A DNA stretch of 64,000 bases from JBBDMC01 sp963775235 (GTDB lineage Bacteria; Pseudomonadota; Alphaproteobacteria; Rhizobiales; Kaistiaceae), in contig CAVZHY010000001.1 in assembly GCA_963775235.1 (NCBI GenBank), forward strand, positions 134,697 through 198,696. The letters run 5' to 3'. Below are positions 27,234-36,577 of the stretch, in pieces; positions within the stretch are counted from its first letter, which is position 1, and each line of letters begins with the position of its first letter. A model generated the notes under the pieces. The model made no database searches and had not been told where the DNA came from. It worked only from the letters and a program-made list of their open reading frames with translations. Position numbers and translations under genes: made by a program.

Positions 27234-29867
27234 TCAGGCCAGCGTGCGAGTCACAATGTCGCGGGTGTCGGGCGACAATGAATCGACCGCGGCGACCCGT
27301 TGCAGCGCCTTTTCCGCCAGTGCCCGCCGGTGCGGTTCCAGTGCCCGCCACGACCGGAAACTGACCAGCAGACGCGCCGCCGTCTGTGGATTGCGGTGGT
27401 CAAGCTCGATGACGAAATCGGCAACGAACTCGTAGCCCGCCCCGTCGGCACGGTTGAACTGGGTCTGGTTGCCGCCGGCAAACGCGCCGACGAGCGAACG
27501 GACGCGGTTGGGGTTCGAAATCGAGAACGCGGGGTGGCGAAGAAGCTCGCGCACGCGATCGAGCGTCCCCTGCGCCGGCACGGTCGCCTCCAGCGTCAGC
27601 CACTTGTCGAGCACCAGCGGGTCGTGGCGGTAGCGGTGGTAGAAGTCGGCGAGCGCATCGTGGCGTTCCTCCAACGCCGAGCCGGCAAGGATGGAGAGGG
27701 CCGCCAGGCGGTCGGTCATGTTATCGGCGTCGCGATAGCGCCCGACGACCCATTCGATCGCTGCCTGGCTGCCATTGGCGACCATCAGGTCGAGGCTGGC
27801 GTTGGCGAGGGCCCGGCGCCCTGCCGACGCGGCGTCGGGGGTATAGGGGCGCTCATCGTGCAACTGCCCGAACAGCGACGCCAGCCGATCACCGACCCGG
27901 TCGGCGAAGCGGGCACGCACCTGGTTGCGGGCCGCGGCTATGGCGTCGGGGTCGACATCCCGTCCGATTTCGCGGGCGATGTCGGACTCGCCCGGCAGTT
28001 GAAGGACCTGGGCGCGGAACGCTGCCTCGAGACGCTCGTCCTCGGCCACGTCGGCAACCGCATCGATCAGCTTCTGGTCGAAGTCGACGCGTTCGCGGCG
28101 CGCGACGTCAGCGGAGCCGGCGATGAGCGTACGCATGGCAAGGGTCTGCGCCGCCTGCCAGCGGTTGAACGGATCGGCGTCGGTCCTCAGCAGGAACAAC
28201 AGGTCGGCCTCGGAGAGGTCGATGGACAGGCGCACCGGGGCGGAGAAGCCGCGCAGCAGCGAAGGCACCGGCCGCGTCGAGACGCCGTGGAAGACGACCG
28301 ACTGGCTCCTGTCCGTGAATTGGATGACGTCGCCGTCGATGCGAGCGCCCTCCGCCCGTTCGAAGGCCAGGTCATCGCCGTTCTGTCCTACAAGGCCGAA
28401 ACGGACGGGAATGTGCATCAGCTTCTTGACCGGTTGGCCGGGGGTCGGCGAACCGTTTTGCGCGAGCGCCAGCGTGTAGGTCCGCGCCCGCCGATCATAC
28501 GTGCCCCGGGCGGTGACTTCCGGCGTACCGGCCTGTTGGTACCACAGCTTGAACTGGCCGAGGTCCGTCCCGGTGGCGTCGACGAACGCGGCCAGGAAAT
28601 CCTCGATCGTCACTGCTTCGCCGTCGTGCCGCTCGAAATAAAGATCCATGCCGGCGCGGAAACCGTTCTCGCCCAGCACGGTCTTCAGCATCCGCACCAC
28701 CTCGGCGCCCTTCTCGTAGACGGTCGGCGTGTAGAAGTTGTTGATCTCGTGATAGATCTCCGGCCGCACCGGGTGCGCCAGCGGGCCGGCGTCCTCCGGA
28801 AACTGGCGTGCCTTCAGCGTGCGTACGTCGGCGATGCGCTTCACCGGCCGGGACCGCATGTCGGCCGAGAATTCCTGGTCGCGGAAGACCGTCAGGCCCT
28901 CCTTGAGGCAGAGCTGGAACCAGTCGCGGCAGGTGATGCGATCCCCGGTCCAGTTGTGGAAGTACTCATGCGCGATCACGCCCTCGACGTGGGCGTAGTC
29001 GACATCGGTGGCGGTGTCGGGATCGGCCAGCACGTATTTGTCGTTGAAGACGTTGAGGCCCTTGTTCTCCATCGCTCCCATGTTGAAGTCGGACACGGCA
29101 ACGATGTTGAACACGTCGAGGTCGTACTCGCGGCCGTAAGCAGTCTCGTCCCACGCCATCGATCGCTTGAGCGCATCCATCGCATAGGCGCAGCGCTCCT
29201 CCTTGCCGTGCTCGCAGTAGATGTTGAGAGCGACCGCACGGCCGGACATCGTGGTGAACGTGTCGGAGAGCACGCCGAGATCGCCCGCGACCATGGCGAA
29301 CAGATACGACGGCTTCGGGAAGGGGTCGTGCCAGATGGCGTAGTGGCGGCTGCTGTCCGCCGCATCGCCGGTTTCGACCAGATTGCCGTTGGCGAGGAGG
29401 ACCGGCGCGACGGTCTTCGCCGCCTCGACCCGCGTCGTATAGACCGCCAGCACGTCCGGCCGATCGAGGAAGTAGGTGATGCGGCGGAACCCCTCCGCCT
29501 CGCATTGGGTGCAATACGTGCCGCTGGACCGATAGAGGCCCATGAGCTTGGTGTTGGCCGTCGGATCGATTTCAGTGACGATCTCAAGGGAGACAGGATC
29601 CTCGCCGATGCCACGGATCGTGAGTTCGTCGGCGGTGGCGTGATAGCGGTCGGCAGCGAGCGCTTCACCGTCGAGCGCCACCGACACGAGCCGCAACTCG
29701 TCGCCGACGAGAACCAGGTCACCCGTTTCTGATCGCCGCCGCAGGTCCAGCCTCGCCGTTACGCGGGTCTTCGTCGGCTCAAGATTGAAGTCGAGATTGA
29801 CCGTTTCGATGGCGAAGTCGGGGGGGCGGTAGTCCTGGAGGCGAACGGCGGTCGTCTCGCTCTTCAT
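27234..29867 (-). CDS. pepN: Aminopeptidase N (PepN), M1 family
   Basis: An 877-residue zinc aminopeptidase that removes N-terminal residues from peptides in the cytoplasm. The M1 signatures are GAMEN at 264-268 and the zinc site HEYFH at 300-304 with Glu323 (LKEGLTVF). It starts MKSETTAVRLQDYRPPDF at ATG 29867; an upstream in-frame start would add 32 residues of no recognisable type. Length is normal for bacterial PepN. Confidence 0.95.
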   Translation of the reverse strand: MKSETTAVRLQDYRPPDFAIETVNLDFNLEPTKTRVTARLDLRRRSETGDLVLVGDELRLVSVALDGEALAADRYHATADELTIRGIGEDPVSLEIVTEIDPTANTKLMGLYRSSGTYCTQCEAEGFRRITYFLDRPDVLAVYTTRVEAAKTVAPVLLANGNLVETGDAADSSRHYAIWHDPFPKPSYLFAMVAGDLGVLSDTFTTMSGRAVALNIYCEHGKEERCAYAMDALKRSMAWDETAYGREYDLDVFNIVAVSDFNMGAMENKGLNVFNDKYVLADPDTATDVDYAHVEGVIAHEYFHNWTGDRITCRDWFQLCLKEGLTVFRDQEFSADMRSRPVKRIADVRTLKARQFPEDAGPLAHPVRPEIYHEINNFYTPTVYEKGAEVVRMLKTVLGENGFRAGMDLYFERHDGEAVTIEDFLAAFVDATGTDLGQFKLWYQQAGTPEVTARGTYDRRARTYTLALAQNGSPTPGQPVKKLMHIPVRFGLVGQNGDDLAFERAEGARIDGDVIQFTDRSQSVVFHGVSTRPVPSLLRGFSAPVRLSIDLSEADLLFLLRTDADPFNRWQAAQTLAMRTLIAGSADVARRERVDFDQKLIDAVADVAEDERLEAAFRAQVLQLPGESDIAREIGRDVDPDAIAAARNQVRARFADRVGDRLASLFGQLHDERPYTPDAASAGRRALANASLDLMVANGSQAAIEWVVGRYRDADNMTDRLAALSILAGSALEERHDALADFYHRYRHDPLVLDKWLTLEATVPAQGTLDRVRELLRHPAFSISNPNRVRSLVGAFAGGNQTQFNRADGAGYEFVADFVIELDHRNPQTAARLLVSFRSWRALEPHRRALAEKALQRVAAVDSLSPDTRDIVTRTLA

Positions 29868-30022
29868 GGGGGTACTTCCATCAGGCTGGTGAATGCGTGG
29901 GCAGCGCCACGGTCGCCCATGTTCTAGTCGTTTTCCGGGCGAACCGGCAACGACGACGACCATCGAATTGCGTCAGGCGCGGGAGCGCGACAATAAGACC
30001 GGATGCGGGGTGGCGCCGCCCG

Positions 30023-30490
30023 CTACGACAGGACCGCGCGGCGGCGCGCCAGGCTGGCAGGCGGCCAGAGCTCCTTCGAACTGTAGTACCCCTCGAAGGC
30101 CGGCACATTCACTGGCAGGGCCACCCACGGCAACTTCGAGCGCGTGTAGATGTGAACGTCCGGCGGCAAAGCGCCGGGATCGTCGAGGGTGCCGACCCGG
30201 ACGAAGCGGATCGTCTCAACACCCCCGTAGTTGCTCCAGATAGCCGTCTGACAGGCGCTGCAGCGGTGGATGTCGTGCGGTCGGCCGCTGTCAGTCGGCA
30301 TGCGAACCGGGTTGGTTGTGCCCGACGCCAATTCCACATGATCGGCCTCGATCAGCGCGTTGAGCACGAACGCCGATCCGGTCTGCCGCTGGCAATCGCG
30401 GCAGTGACAGCAGTGGACGAACATCGGGGTTGAGGTCAGGCGATAGCGCACGGCACCGCATGCGCATCCGCCCTCAAAGGTCTCAGCCAT
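30023..30490 (-). CDS. GFA-family (glutathione-dependent formaldehyde-activating type) protein
   Basis: A 155-residue protein of the GFA/CENP-V fold. Zinc-type cysteines are visible in GGCACGAVRY, HCCHCRDCQRQTG and HRCSACQTAIWS. Family members bind zinc and some condense glutathione with formaldehyde, but many have no known reaction, so the substrate is left open. ATG 30490 starts MAETFEGGCACG. It is divergent from the adenine deaminase gene. Confidence 0.85.
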   Translation of the reverse strand: MAETFEGGCACGAVRYRLTSTPMFVHCCHCRDCQRQTGSAFVLNALIEADHVELASGTTNPVRMPTDSGRPHDIHRCSACQTAIWSNYGGVETIRFVRVGTLDDPGALPPDVHIYTRSKLPWVALPVNVPAFEGYYSSKELWPPASLARRRAVLS

Positions 30491-30562
30491 CCAGGTCTCC
30501 CGGTCGACGCAGCCGGCCTCCGGCGCTTGCCCGGTGGCGGCGGCGTCTGCCATGGTGGTTCC

Positions 30563-32284
30563 ATGCCACACAGCATTACCGACGCGCAATCGCTCGCCCG
30601 CGCGATCCGCCAGGGCAGGGGAGCCGAGCCTGCCGACCTCGTGGTCAAGCACGTCGGGCTGTTGGACATCGTCTCCGGGGGCGTCACCATCACCGATATC
30701 GCCATTTGCGGCGACCGCATCGTCGGCACCTATGAGGCGTATGCCGGCGCACGCGAGATCGACGGCAGCGGGCTCTTCGCCGTTCCCGGCTTCATCGACA
30801 CGCACCTCCATGTCGAATCCTCGCTGGTGACACCGCAGGAGTTCGACCGCTGCGTCCTGCCCCACGGCGTCACCACCGCCATCTGCGATCCGCACGAGAT
30901 CGCCAATGTGCTCGGCGCCGAGGGCATTCGCTATTTCCTCGACTCGGCCGAGACGACGATCATGGACCTCCGCGTCCAGCTATCGTCGTGCGTGCCGGCG
31001 ACGGCGTTCGAGACCTCAGGCGCGACGCTGCTGGCCGCCGACCTCCTGCCGTTCCGCGATCATCCCAAGGTCATCGGGCTTGCCGAATTCATGAACTTCC
31101 CTGGCGTGCTCAACGCCGACCCGGACGTGCTCGACAAGCTCGTCGCCTTCCAGGACGGCCATATCGACGGCCACGCGCCGCTGGTGCGCGGCTACGACCT
31201 CAACGGCTATCTCGCCGCCCGCATCCTCACCGACCACGAGACCACCATCGCCGAGGACGCCCGCGAGAAGCTGAAGAAGGGCATGCAGGTGCTGATCCGC
31301 GAGGGCTCGGTCGCCAAGGACCTGCACGCGCTCGCCGAGGTGCTCGACGAGAACACGTCGAGCTTCTGCTGCCTGTGCACCGACGACCGCAATCCGCTCG
31401 ACATTGCCGAGGAAGGCCACCTCGACTTCATGATCCGCACGCTGATCGCGCTCGGCCGGCCGCTGCACCACGTCTATCGCGCGGCAAGCTGGTCGGCGGC
31501 GCGCGCCTTCGGCCTCCGCGACCGCGGCTTCATCGCCCCCGGCCGCCGCGCCGACATCGTCCTGGTCGGGGACCTCGCAGCCTGCTCGGTCGCGACCGTC
31601 ATCTCCGCCGGCCGCGTGGTGGACGACGGAGCTGTTCGCGGCGCGCAAACCGGTCGCCCCGGTCGGCCTCGACAGCGTCAAGACGCGGCGACGTCACGCG
31701 CGGACGATTTCCGCATCGCCGGCGGACCGGCCGAGGTGGCGATGATCGGCATCGTCCCCGGCAAGATCGTCACCGAGCGTATCGTCAAGCCGGTGCCGGC
31801 CACCAACGGCGAGCGCCGCGCCGACCCCGCCAACGATATCGCCAAGGTCGCGGTGGTCGAGCGCCACGGCAAGAACGGCAATATCGGCCTCGGCTTCGTC
31901 ACCGGGTTCGGGCTAAAACGCGGGGCGATCGCCTCCTCAGTCGGACACGACAGTCACAACATCTGCGTCGTCGGCGTCAGCGACGCCGACATGGCGGCTG
32001 CGGTCAAACGACTCCGGCAGATGCAGGGCGGCTTCGTCGCGGTCGCGGACGGTACGGTGCGGGCGGAGGTACCGCTGCGGCTCGCCGGGCTTATCAGCCT
32101 TGAGCCATTCGAGACCGTGCGCGCGCAACTTCTGGCGCTGCGCGGAGCGGCGCGCGAGCTCGGCTGCACGCTCCTGGAACCATTCCTCCAGATGGCGTTC
32201 CTGCCACTGCCGGTCATTCCTCACCTCAAGATCACCGACTTCGGCATGTTCGACGTCGACCGTTTTGTGCTGGCCGAAGAATGA
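30563..32284 (+). CDS. ade: Adenine deaminase (two compensating frame changes inside)
   Basis: An amidohydrolase of about 573 residues that converts adenine to hypoxanthine in purine salvage. The metal site is visible in PGFIDTHLHVESS, and PHGVTTAICDPHEIANVLG and SFCCLCTDDRNPLDIAEEGH are family signatures. Between about 31630 and 31690 the reading frame is shifted: the other frame there gives ELFAARKPVAPVGLDSVKTR, which is the expected sequence, and the main frame resumes at DFRIAG. Two opposite indels thus replace about 20 residues while leaving the gene open. ATG 30563 is the preferred start. Confidence 0.9.
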   Translation: MPHSITDAQSLARAIRQGRGAEPADLVVKHVGLLDIVSGGVTITDIAICGDRIVGTYEAYAGAREIDGSGLFAVPGFIDTHLHVESSLVTPQEFDRCVLPHGVTTAICDPHEIANVLGAEGIRYFLDSAETTIMDLRVQLSSCVPATAFETSGATLLAADLLPFRDHPKVIGLAEFMNFPGVLNADPDVLDKLVAFQDGHIDGHAPLVRGYDLNGYLAARILTDHETTIAEDAREKLKKGMQVLIREGSVAKDLHALAEVLDENTSSFCCLCTDDRNPLDIAEEGHLDFMIRTLIALGRPLHHVYRAASWSAARAFGLRDRGFIAPGRRADIVLVGDLAACSVATVISAGRVVDDGAVRGAQTGRPGRPRQRQDAATSRADDFRIAGGPAEVAMIGIVPGKIVTERIVKPVPATNGERRADPANDIAKVAVVERHGKNGNIGLGFVTGFGLKRGAIASSVGHDSHNICVVGVSDADMAAAVKRLRQMQGGFVAVADGTVRAEVPLRLAGLISLEPFETVRAQLLALRGAARELGCTLLEPFLQMAFLPLPVIPHLKITDFGMFDVDRFVLAEE

Positions 32285-32400
32285 CAGGTCAAAGGTGATC
32301 TCGGGCAGGTCTTCGAATATCGGCACCCGCGCGTTGTCGGCAGTGACGTCGCCGCGCCGACCAAGGAATGACAGGTCGAAAGTGATGTCGGGCAGGTCGT
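32278..32400 (-). repeat. Imperfect direct repeat (two ~33-bp units, 87 bases apart)
   Basis: Units at about 32279-32312 and 32366-32399 differ at only a few bases. On the minus strand both read DLP(D/E)ITFDLSF in the same frame, and most differences fall in third codon positions. This suggests a coding repeat with a 29-codon period. Confidence 0.6.
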
Positions 32401-32501
32401 CGAGCGCCGGGCGGCGTTCGAACTCACTGTCCGCTGGTTGTGGCTTGTTGTAACGGCCAACGGACGCTGCCAGCGTCCGGCCGAGATCCGTCAGACTCTA
32501 T
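32285..32501 (-). CDS. Possible small minus-strand gene overlapping the ade 3' end, damaged start
   Basis: A candidate only. On the minus strand an AGGAGG box (32512-32507) is followed 5 bases later by ATAG; dropping the one extra A gives ATG at 32501 and MSLTDLGRTLAASVGRYNK. The frame continues through the two DLP(D/E)ITFDLSF repeats. As written it stays open to 31937 as antisense of ade, so the real end is uncertain and may be near 32285. No family is recognised. The third-position pattern of the repeats supports real coding. If not coding, this is a 552-base gap between ade and dusA holding only the repeat and a hairpin at 32461-32480. Confidence 0.3.
32461..32480. repeat. Short inverted repeat in the ade-dusA gap
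   Basis: CGGACGCT and AGCGTCCG flank a GCC loop, a perfect 8-bp stem without a following T tract. Function unknown. Between 32502 and 32836 nothing else stands out beyond a more AT-rich stretch likely to hold the dusA promoter. Confidence 0.5.
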
Positions 32502-32836
32502 GAGTGCCTCCTCGCACGCATACGCTACATTGCATTCCGCCGCAGAACCGATTCTAGCGGCACGCGTTAACCCTTTGTCAACCATCCCGACTGGCCGAGC
32601 CGGTTATCGTGTCCGCCTCCGGTCGAATCCGGCGAACGAAATCAACTCGTTAACCATGATGACGGATTGGCTCGTCCCGACCGCGCCCCGCCGCGCGCCT
32701 TGCCCCCTCGTCCGTCCAGTCTAGTGCGATCGTGTAAACAGAATCACTCAAGTCGGCGTTCGCCGCTGTCAGCCAATGCCTCGCGAGCCCGCGGGCGGGG
32801 CTGGACTTTGCCGGGGCGGCGGTCCATCTGACCGCC

Positions 32837-33865
32837 ATGCCGAGCCCGCACCACGCGATCGCCATCGCCCCGATGATGGAGTGGACCGACCGTCACTGCC
32901 GGGTCTTCCACCGCAAGCTGACGCGCCGGGCGCTGCTTCACACCGAAATGATCGTCGCCGACGCCATTCTCCGCGGCGACCGCGAGCGGCTGCTCGCCTT
33001 CTCGCCCGAGGAGCACCCGGTCGCCATCCAGCTCGGCGGGGCGGATCCGGCGAAGCTGGCCGCAGCGGCCGCCATCGCCGCCGACTACGGCTACGACGAA
33101 ATCAACCTCAACGTCGGGTGCCCTTCCGACCGTGTGCGTTCGGGCACGTTCGGTGCCTGCCTGATGCGCGAGCCGGCGCTCGTCGGCGACATCGTCGCCG
33201 CATTGAAGGGGGCGGTCGGCGTGCCCGTCACGGTCAAGTGCAGGCTGGGCGTCGACGAGCAGGATCCGGAAGCGGCGCTCTTCGCCCTCGCCGAGGCAGT
33301 TTTCGCCGCCGGCCTCGACGCGCTGTGGGTGCACGCCCGCAAGGCGTGGCTCGCCGGCCTGAGCCCGAAGGAGAACCGCGAGGTGCCGCCGTTGGACTAC
33401 GCTCTTGTCGGCGCCTTGAAGAGGCACTGGCCGGAGCGGTTTGTCGGCATAAACGGCGGCATCGTCAGCCTCCATGATGCGGCCGCCCACCTGTTGGCGG
33501 TCGACGGGGCCATGCTCGGCCGCGCTGCCTATCACACGCCGGCGGTTCTGACCGACGTCGACCGGCGCTTCTTCGGCGAAGCCGTATCAGCTGAGCCGGA
33601 GGAGGTTGTAGCGGCGATGCTGCCGTACATCGCCGCAGAGACCGGCGCAGGCACACCACTCGGCAGCATTACCCGCCATATGATCGGCCTCTTCCACGGC
33701 CGGCCGGGCGCCCGCCGCTGGCGGCAGATCCTCACAGTCGGTGCCCCCAGGCCCGGCGCCGGCGTCGCACTCGTCCGAGAAGCGCTGGCGGCGGTCGCCT
33801 CCCGCCCGAACCAGATCCTCTCCGAACATTCCCGGCCGCTGGTCACCGGCGACGCGCTCGCTTGA
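32837..33865 (+). CDS. dusA: tRNA dihydrouridine synthase DusA
   Basis: A 342-residue flavoenzyme that reduces uridine 20/20a in tRNA to dihydrouridine. The N-terminus AIAPMMEWTDRHCRVFHR is typical of DusA. The NLNVGCPSDRVRSGTFGACL segment carries the catalytic Cys, and FVGINGGI is also present. dusA is a common integration site for mobile elements in proteobacteria, but no integrase or direct repeat is seen here. Confidence 0.94.
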   Translation: MPSPHHAIAIAPMMEWTDRHCRVFHRKLTRRALLHTEMIVADAILRGDRERLLAFSPEEHPVAIQLGGADPAKLAAAAAIAADYGYDEINLNVGCPSDRVRSGTFGACLMREPALVGDIVAALKGAVGVPVTVKCRLGVDEQDPEAALFALAEAVFAAGLDALWVHARKAWLAGLSPKENREVPPLDYALVGALKRHWPERFVGINGGIVSLHDAAAHLLAVDGAMLGRAAYHTPAVLTDVDRRFFGEAVSAEPEEVVAAMLPYIAAETGAGTPLGSITRHMIGLFHGRPGARRWRQILTVGAPRPGAGVALVREALAAVASRPNQILSEHSRPLVTGDALA

Positions 33866-33898
33866 TCCGCCCCGTGCCTGCCCAACCCTGAGGTATCG

Positions 33899-34726
33899 AT
33901 GGTCATATCGGCCTCGCCCGCCGAACTCGTCGGTCTCGTTGTAGCGCTGATCGTCTGCGGCGCGATATCGGGTCTGCTTGCCGGCATTTTCGGCATCGGC
34001 GGCGGCGCTATCATCGTCCCGGTGCTCTATCAGGCCCTGGCCGCGCTGGGCGTCGACGACGCTGTGCGCATGCACGTGTCGATCGGATCCTCGCTTGCCA
34101 TCATCGCGCCGACCTCGATCCGCTCGTTCATGGAGCACCGGCGCCGGGGCGCGGTGGACATGCAACTGATGGCAAGCTGGCTCGTTCCCGTGCCGCTGGG
34201 CGTCGCTGCCGCCTCATACGTTGCCTCGATGCTCTCGGGGACGACGTTGCGCGCCATCTTCGCCGCATTCGCGGCCCTGGTGTCGATTCGCCTGCTGTTC
34301 GGCCGGGAGTCCTGGCGGATCGCCGACGATTTGCCCGGCAATCCCCTGCGCACTCTCGTCGGCGCCTTCACCGGGTTCATCTCGGGTCTGTTGGGGATTG
34401 GCGGGGGCGTCGTCACCAACACTTTCATGACGCTGTACGGCCGACCCATCCACCAGGCGGTGGCCACGTCGGCGGGGATCGGGGCGCTGATTTCGTTGCC
34501 CGGGATCGTCGGCTACGTCTGGGCGGGTTGGGGCGACATCGCGCTGCCGCCGTTTTCCGCGGGGTTCGTCAATCTCGTGGCCGTGTTGCTGGTGATCCCG
34601 GTCAGTGTGCTGGTGGCGCCTGTCGGCGTTCGCATCGCCCACGCCCTGTCGAAACGACAGCTCGAAGTCGGCTTCGGCCTGTTTCTGCTGGCCGTGTCGG
34701 TACGCTTCGCCATCAGCCTGACCTAG
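33899..34726 (+). CDS. TauE/SafE-family membrane permease
   Basis: A 275-residue polytopic protein with about eight TM segments and the two characteristic half-repeats (GLLAGIFGIGGGAIIVPVL and GLLGIGGGVVTNTFM). The family exports or imports organosulfur or sulfite-type anions; no substrate can be named here. ATG 33899 follows dusA by 33 bases, so they may be co-transcribed. Confidence 0.88.
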   Translation: MVISASPAELVGLVVALIVCGAISGLLAGIFGIGGGAIIVPVLYQALAALGVDDAVRMHVSIGSSLAIIAPTSIRSFMEHRRRGAVDMQLMASWLVPVPLGVAAASYVASMLSGTTLRAIFAAFAALVSIRLLFGRESWRIADDLPGNPLRTLVGAFTGFISGLLGIGGGVVTNTFMTLYGRPIHQAVATSAGIGALISLPGIVGYVWAGWGDIALPPFSAGFVNLVAVLLVIPVSVLVAPVGVRIAHALSKRQLEVGFGLFLLAVSVRFAISLT

Positions 34727-34732
34727 AGCAAT

Positions 34733-34823
34733 TCCAGGAAAAGTGGGAACCGGTTTTCCGTCCGGAATTGCGGAGAAACAAGGATTTAGGGCGATTTCGC
34801 GACTTAGAGAAAAGCGAAATCGC
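34733..34823. repeat. Intergenic palindromic repeat between two convergent genes
   Basis: Two inverted repeats in a row. The first has arms GCAATTCC (34733-34740) and GGAATTGC (34764-34771) with inner GGAAAA/TTTTCC. The second has arms GCGATTTCGC (34791-34800) and GCGAAATCGC (34814-34823). The wording resembles a very common Hyphomicrobiales intergenic repeat. Its place between two converging genes suits bidirectional termination. Confidence 0.7.
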
Positions 34824-34824
34824 T

Positions 34825-35562
34825 CTACGGCGTCAGCACAAGCCGGTCGCCTGCGATCCCGTATCCGTTGAGCGTGTCGAGGAAGCTCATGCCGAGCAGG
34901 CTTTGGTCGAGCGAGTTTGACTGCGCCACCAGTGCCTTGAGGCCATGCCGCTCGATGGTGCCGATCGCCAGCCGCTCGATGGTGATCGGTGCTGCCTGGA
35001 TGACGCCGTTGGCGGTACGGATGGGCAGGGCGAAGTCGAGAGCGTCGATGTTAACGCCCACGGCAGCCGCATCACTGAGTGTCAGCGTCACATAACTCGC
35101 GCCGGTGTCGAACAAGAACGTCAACGGTACGTCGTCGACGTTGGCACGCACGGCGAAATGCCCGTCCATGGCGCGGGTGATGACGACACTGTCGGCGTCG
35201 GGCTCGCCGGCGAGCCGGCCCGCGACGGGCAGGCCGGGGGCGAGGACGCCGAGGAAACGTCCGCCGACGGCCGTCAGCTCGGTCCGGTAGCCGTACGCCG
35301 TGACCAGCGCCACCAGAATGATGAACCAGCCGACGATCGAGCGGACCACCTCGTGCGCGCGCAGGCCGCGGCCAAGCAGCGCCGAGCCGACAAAGATCAG
35401 AAGGACGACGAGGTAGCCGACCTGCGCGAAGTCGCCGTTGGCCATACCGAAGATCGTGCCGGCGTCGTTGTTGACGAAAAGCGCCAGCACGATCAGAGCA
35501 AGCAGCGCCATCAACACCCAGAAGAGGAAGGGCAGGCGGCCACGCGGCCTGGGCGTCGTCAT
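34825..35562 (-). CDS. Membrane retropepsin-like aspartic protease (TIGR02281-type)
   Basis: A 245-residue protein. About three hydrophobic segments fill the first half (FLFWVLMALLALIVLALFV, VGYLVVLLIFVGSALL, IVGWFIILVALVTAYGY). The second half is a single-lobe aspartic protease domain with the catalytic FLFDTGASYVTLT. Such proteins occur across alphaproteobacteria; their substrates are not established. ATG 35562 starts MTTPRPRGRLPF. Confidence 0.85.
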   Translation of the reverse strand: MTTPRPRGRLPFLFWVLMALLALIVLALFVNNDAGTIFGMANGDFAQVGYLVVLLIFVGSALLGRGLRAHEVVRSIVGWFIILVALVTAYGYRTELTAVGGRFLGVLAPGLPVAGRLAGEPDADSVVITRAMDGHFAVRANVDDVPLTFLFDTGASYVTLTLSDAAAVGVNIDALDFALPIRTANGVIQAAPITIERLAIGTIERHGLKALVAQSNSLDQSLLGMSFLDTLNGYGIAGDRLVLTP

Positions 35563-35665
35563 CGGGCAATCCGGAATTGCACGCTGAACCGCGCCGCCGG
35601 TCGGGAATCGGGGATTGCAATGCGGACGCGGGACAGAGCCATGGTCGGAGCGTAACGCCGGTGGG

Positions 35666-36466
35666 TCAGGTGGCCGCGGCCCCGACAAGAAACGCGATCA
35701 GGGCGATCTGCTGGCACGCACCGAGCGAATCGCCTGTGCGCCCTCCGATCGCCTGGGCCGTCAGCCTGGCGAAGGCATATGCGGCGATTGCGGCGAGAAG
35801 ACAGCCGAGCAGCGTCGCCCTGAGTCCGATTGTTGGCAGCTCAGTGACGAAGACGATGATGCCCGAGGCAATCAACGCAATCAGCATCGCGTTCTGGTCG
35901 GGCGGTCCCGTCTCATGCGCAAGGCCGCTCATCCGCGCCGCCGGCAGATCGTGCCACAACCAAACCAGCGCCCCCCGCGACACGGCCTCGGCGGCAATCA
36001 GGGCGAGCGCCGCGGCAACCGGTCCCCTTGCCGCGATGGCCGCGACCGCGGCGACGCGCAACAAGATGGAAACGATCAGCGCGGCGGCTCCGTATGTGCC
36101 GACGCGACTGTCGTCCATGATCTCAAGCCGCCGCTCGGTCGTCGCGCCACCAAAACTGTCCGCGGTGTCGGCCAGCCCGTCTTCATGCAGGCCGCCGGTG
36201 AGGATCATGGTTGCGGTCACCGCCAGGCCCGCCGACACCAGCGGCGGCATCCCGAGGATCGCCGCGACCAGGAGGACAACGCCACCCGCGACCCCGATCA
36301 GGGCCCCGGCGAGCGGGAAGACGCGGGCGCCACGCCTGAAATCGGGGCGATTGTATTCATCGACTCCGACCGAGCGTGGTGGCAGACGCGTCAAAAAAAC
36401 GATCGCCGCCTTCAGATCGTCGACGACGGCTTCGAATCCGCCAAGGAAAGTCTCGTCGCGCTTCAT
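35666..36466 (-). CDS. cobS: Adenosylcobinamide-GDP ribazoletransferase CobS (CobV)
   Basis: A 266-residue membrane enzyme joining adenosylcobinamide-GDP to α-ribazole, the last step of cobalamin assembly. Signatures are AAIVFLTRLP near the N-terminus and GGLHEDGLADTADSFGG. Several TM segments fill the rest. It is divergent from cobT, which supplies the other substrate, so the pair acts together. Start ATG 36466. Confidence 0.92.
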   Translation of the reverse strand: MKRDETFLGGFEAVVDDLKAAIVFLTRLPPRSVGVDEYNRPDFRRGARVFPLAGALIGVAGGVVLLVAAILGMPPLVSAGLAVTATMILTGGLHEDGLADTADSFGGATTERRLEIMDDSRVGTYGAAALIVSILLRVAAVAAIAARGPVAAALALIAAEAVSRGALVWLWHDLPAARMSGLAHETGPPDQNAMLIALIASGIIVFVTELPTIGLRATLLGCLLAAIAAYAFARLTAQAIGGRTGDSLGACQQIALIAFLVGAAAT

Positions 36467-36577
36467 GCGCGGCCCTTGTGTAGGAGCCGCTTGCGCGGCG
36501 TCGGAATACGGTTATAGAACCGCGCGGCGGCCGGGCCAAGGATCGCCGCTTTCCACCTGGACTTTCCGGAGCCGGCC

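Noticed and set aside
27300..29732. An 810-codon plus-strand open frame opposite pepN
   Set aside because: PepN motifs are complete on the minus strand; the opposite frame is a GC-driven shadow.
32560..32660. CtrA-type sites (TTAA-N7-TTAA) upstream of dusA
   Set aside because: Only a near match (TTAACCCTTTGTCAA) and a half-site were found; not enough for a call.
32837..33865. dusA as an occupied integration site
   Set aside because: No integrase and no direct repeat of the gene end were seen nearby.
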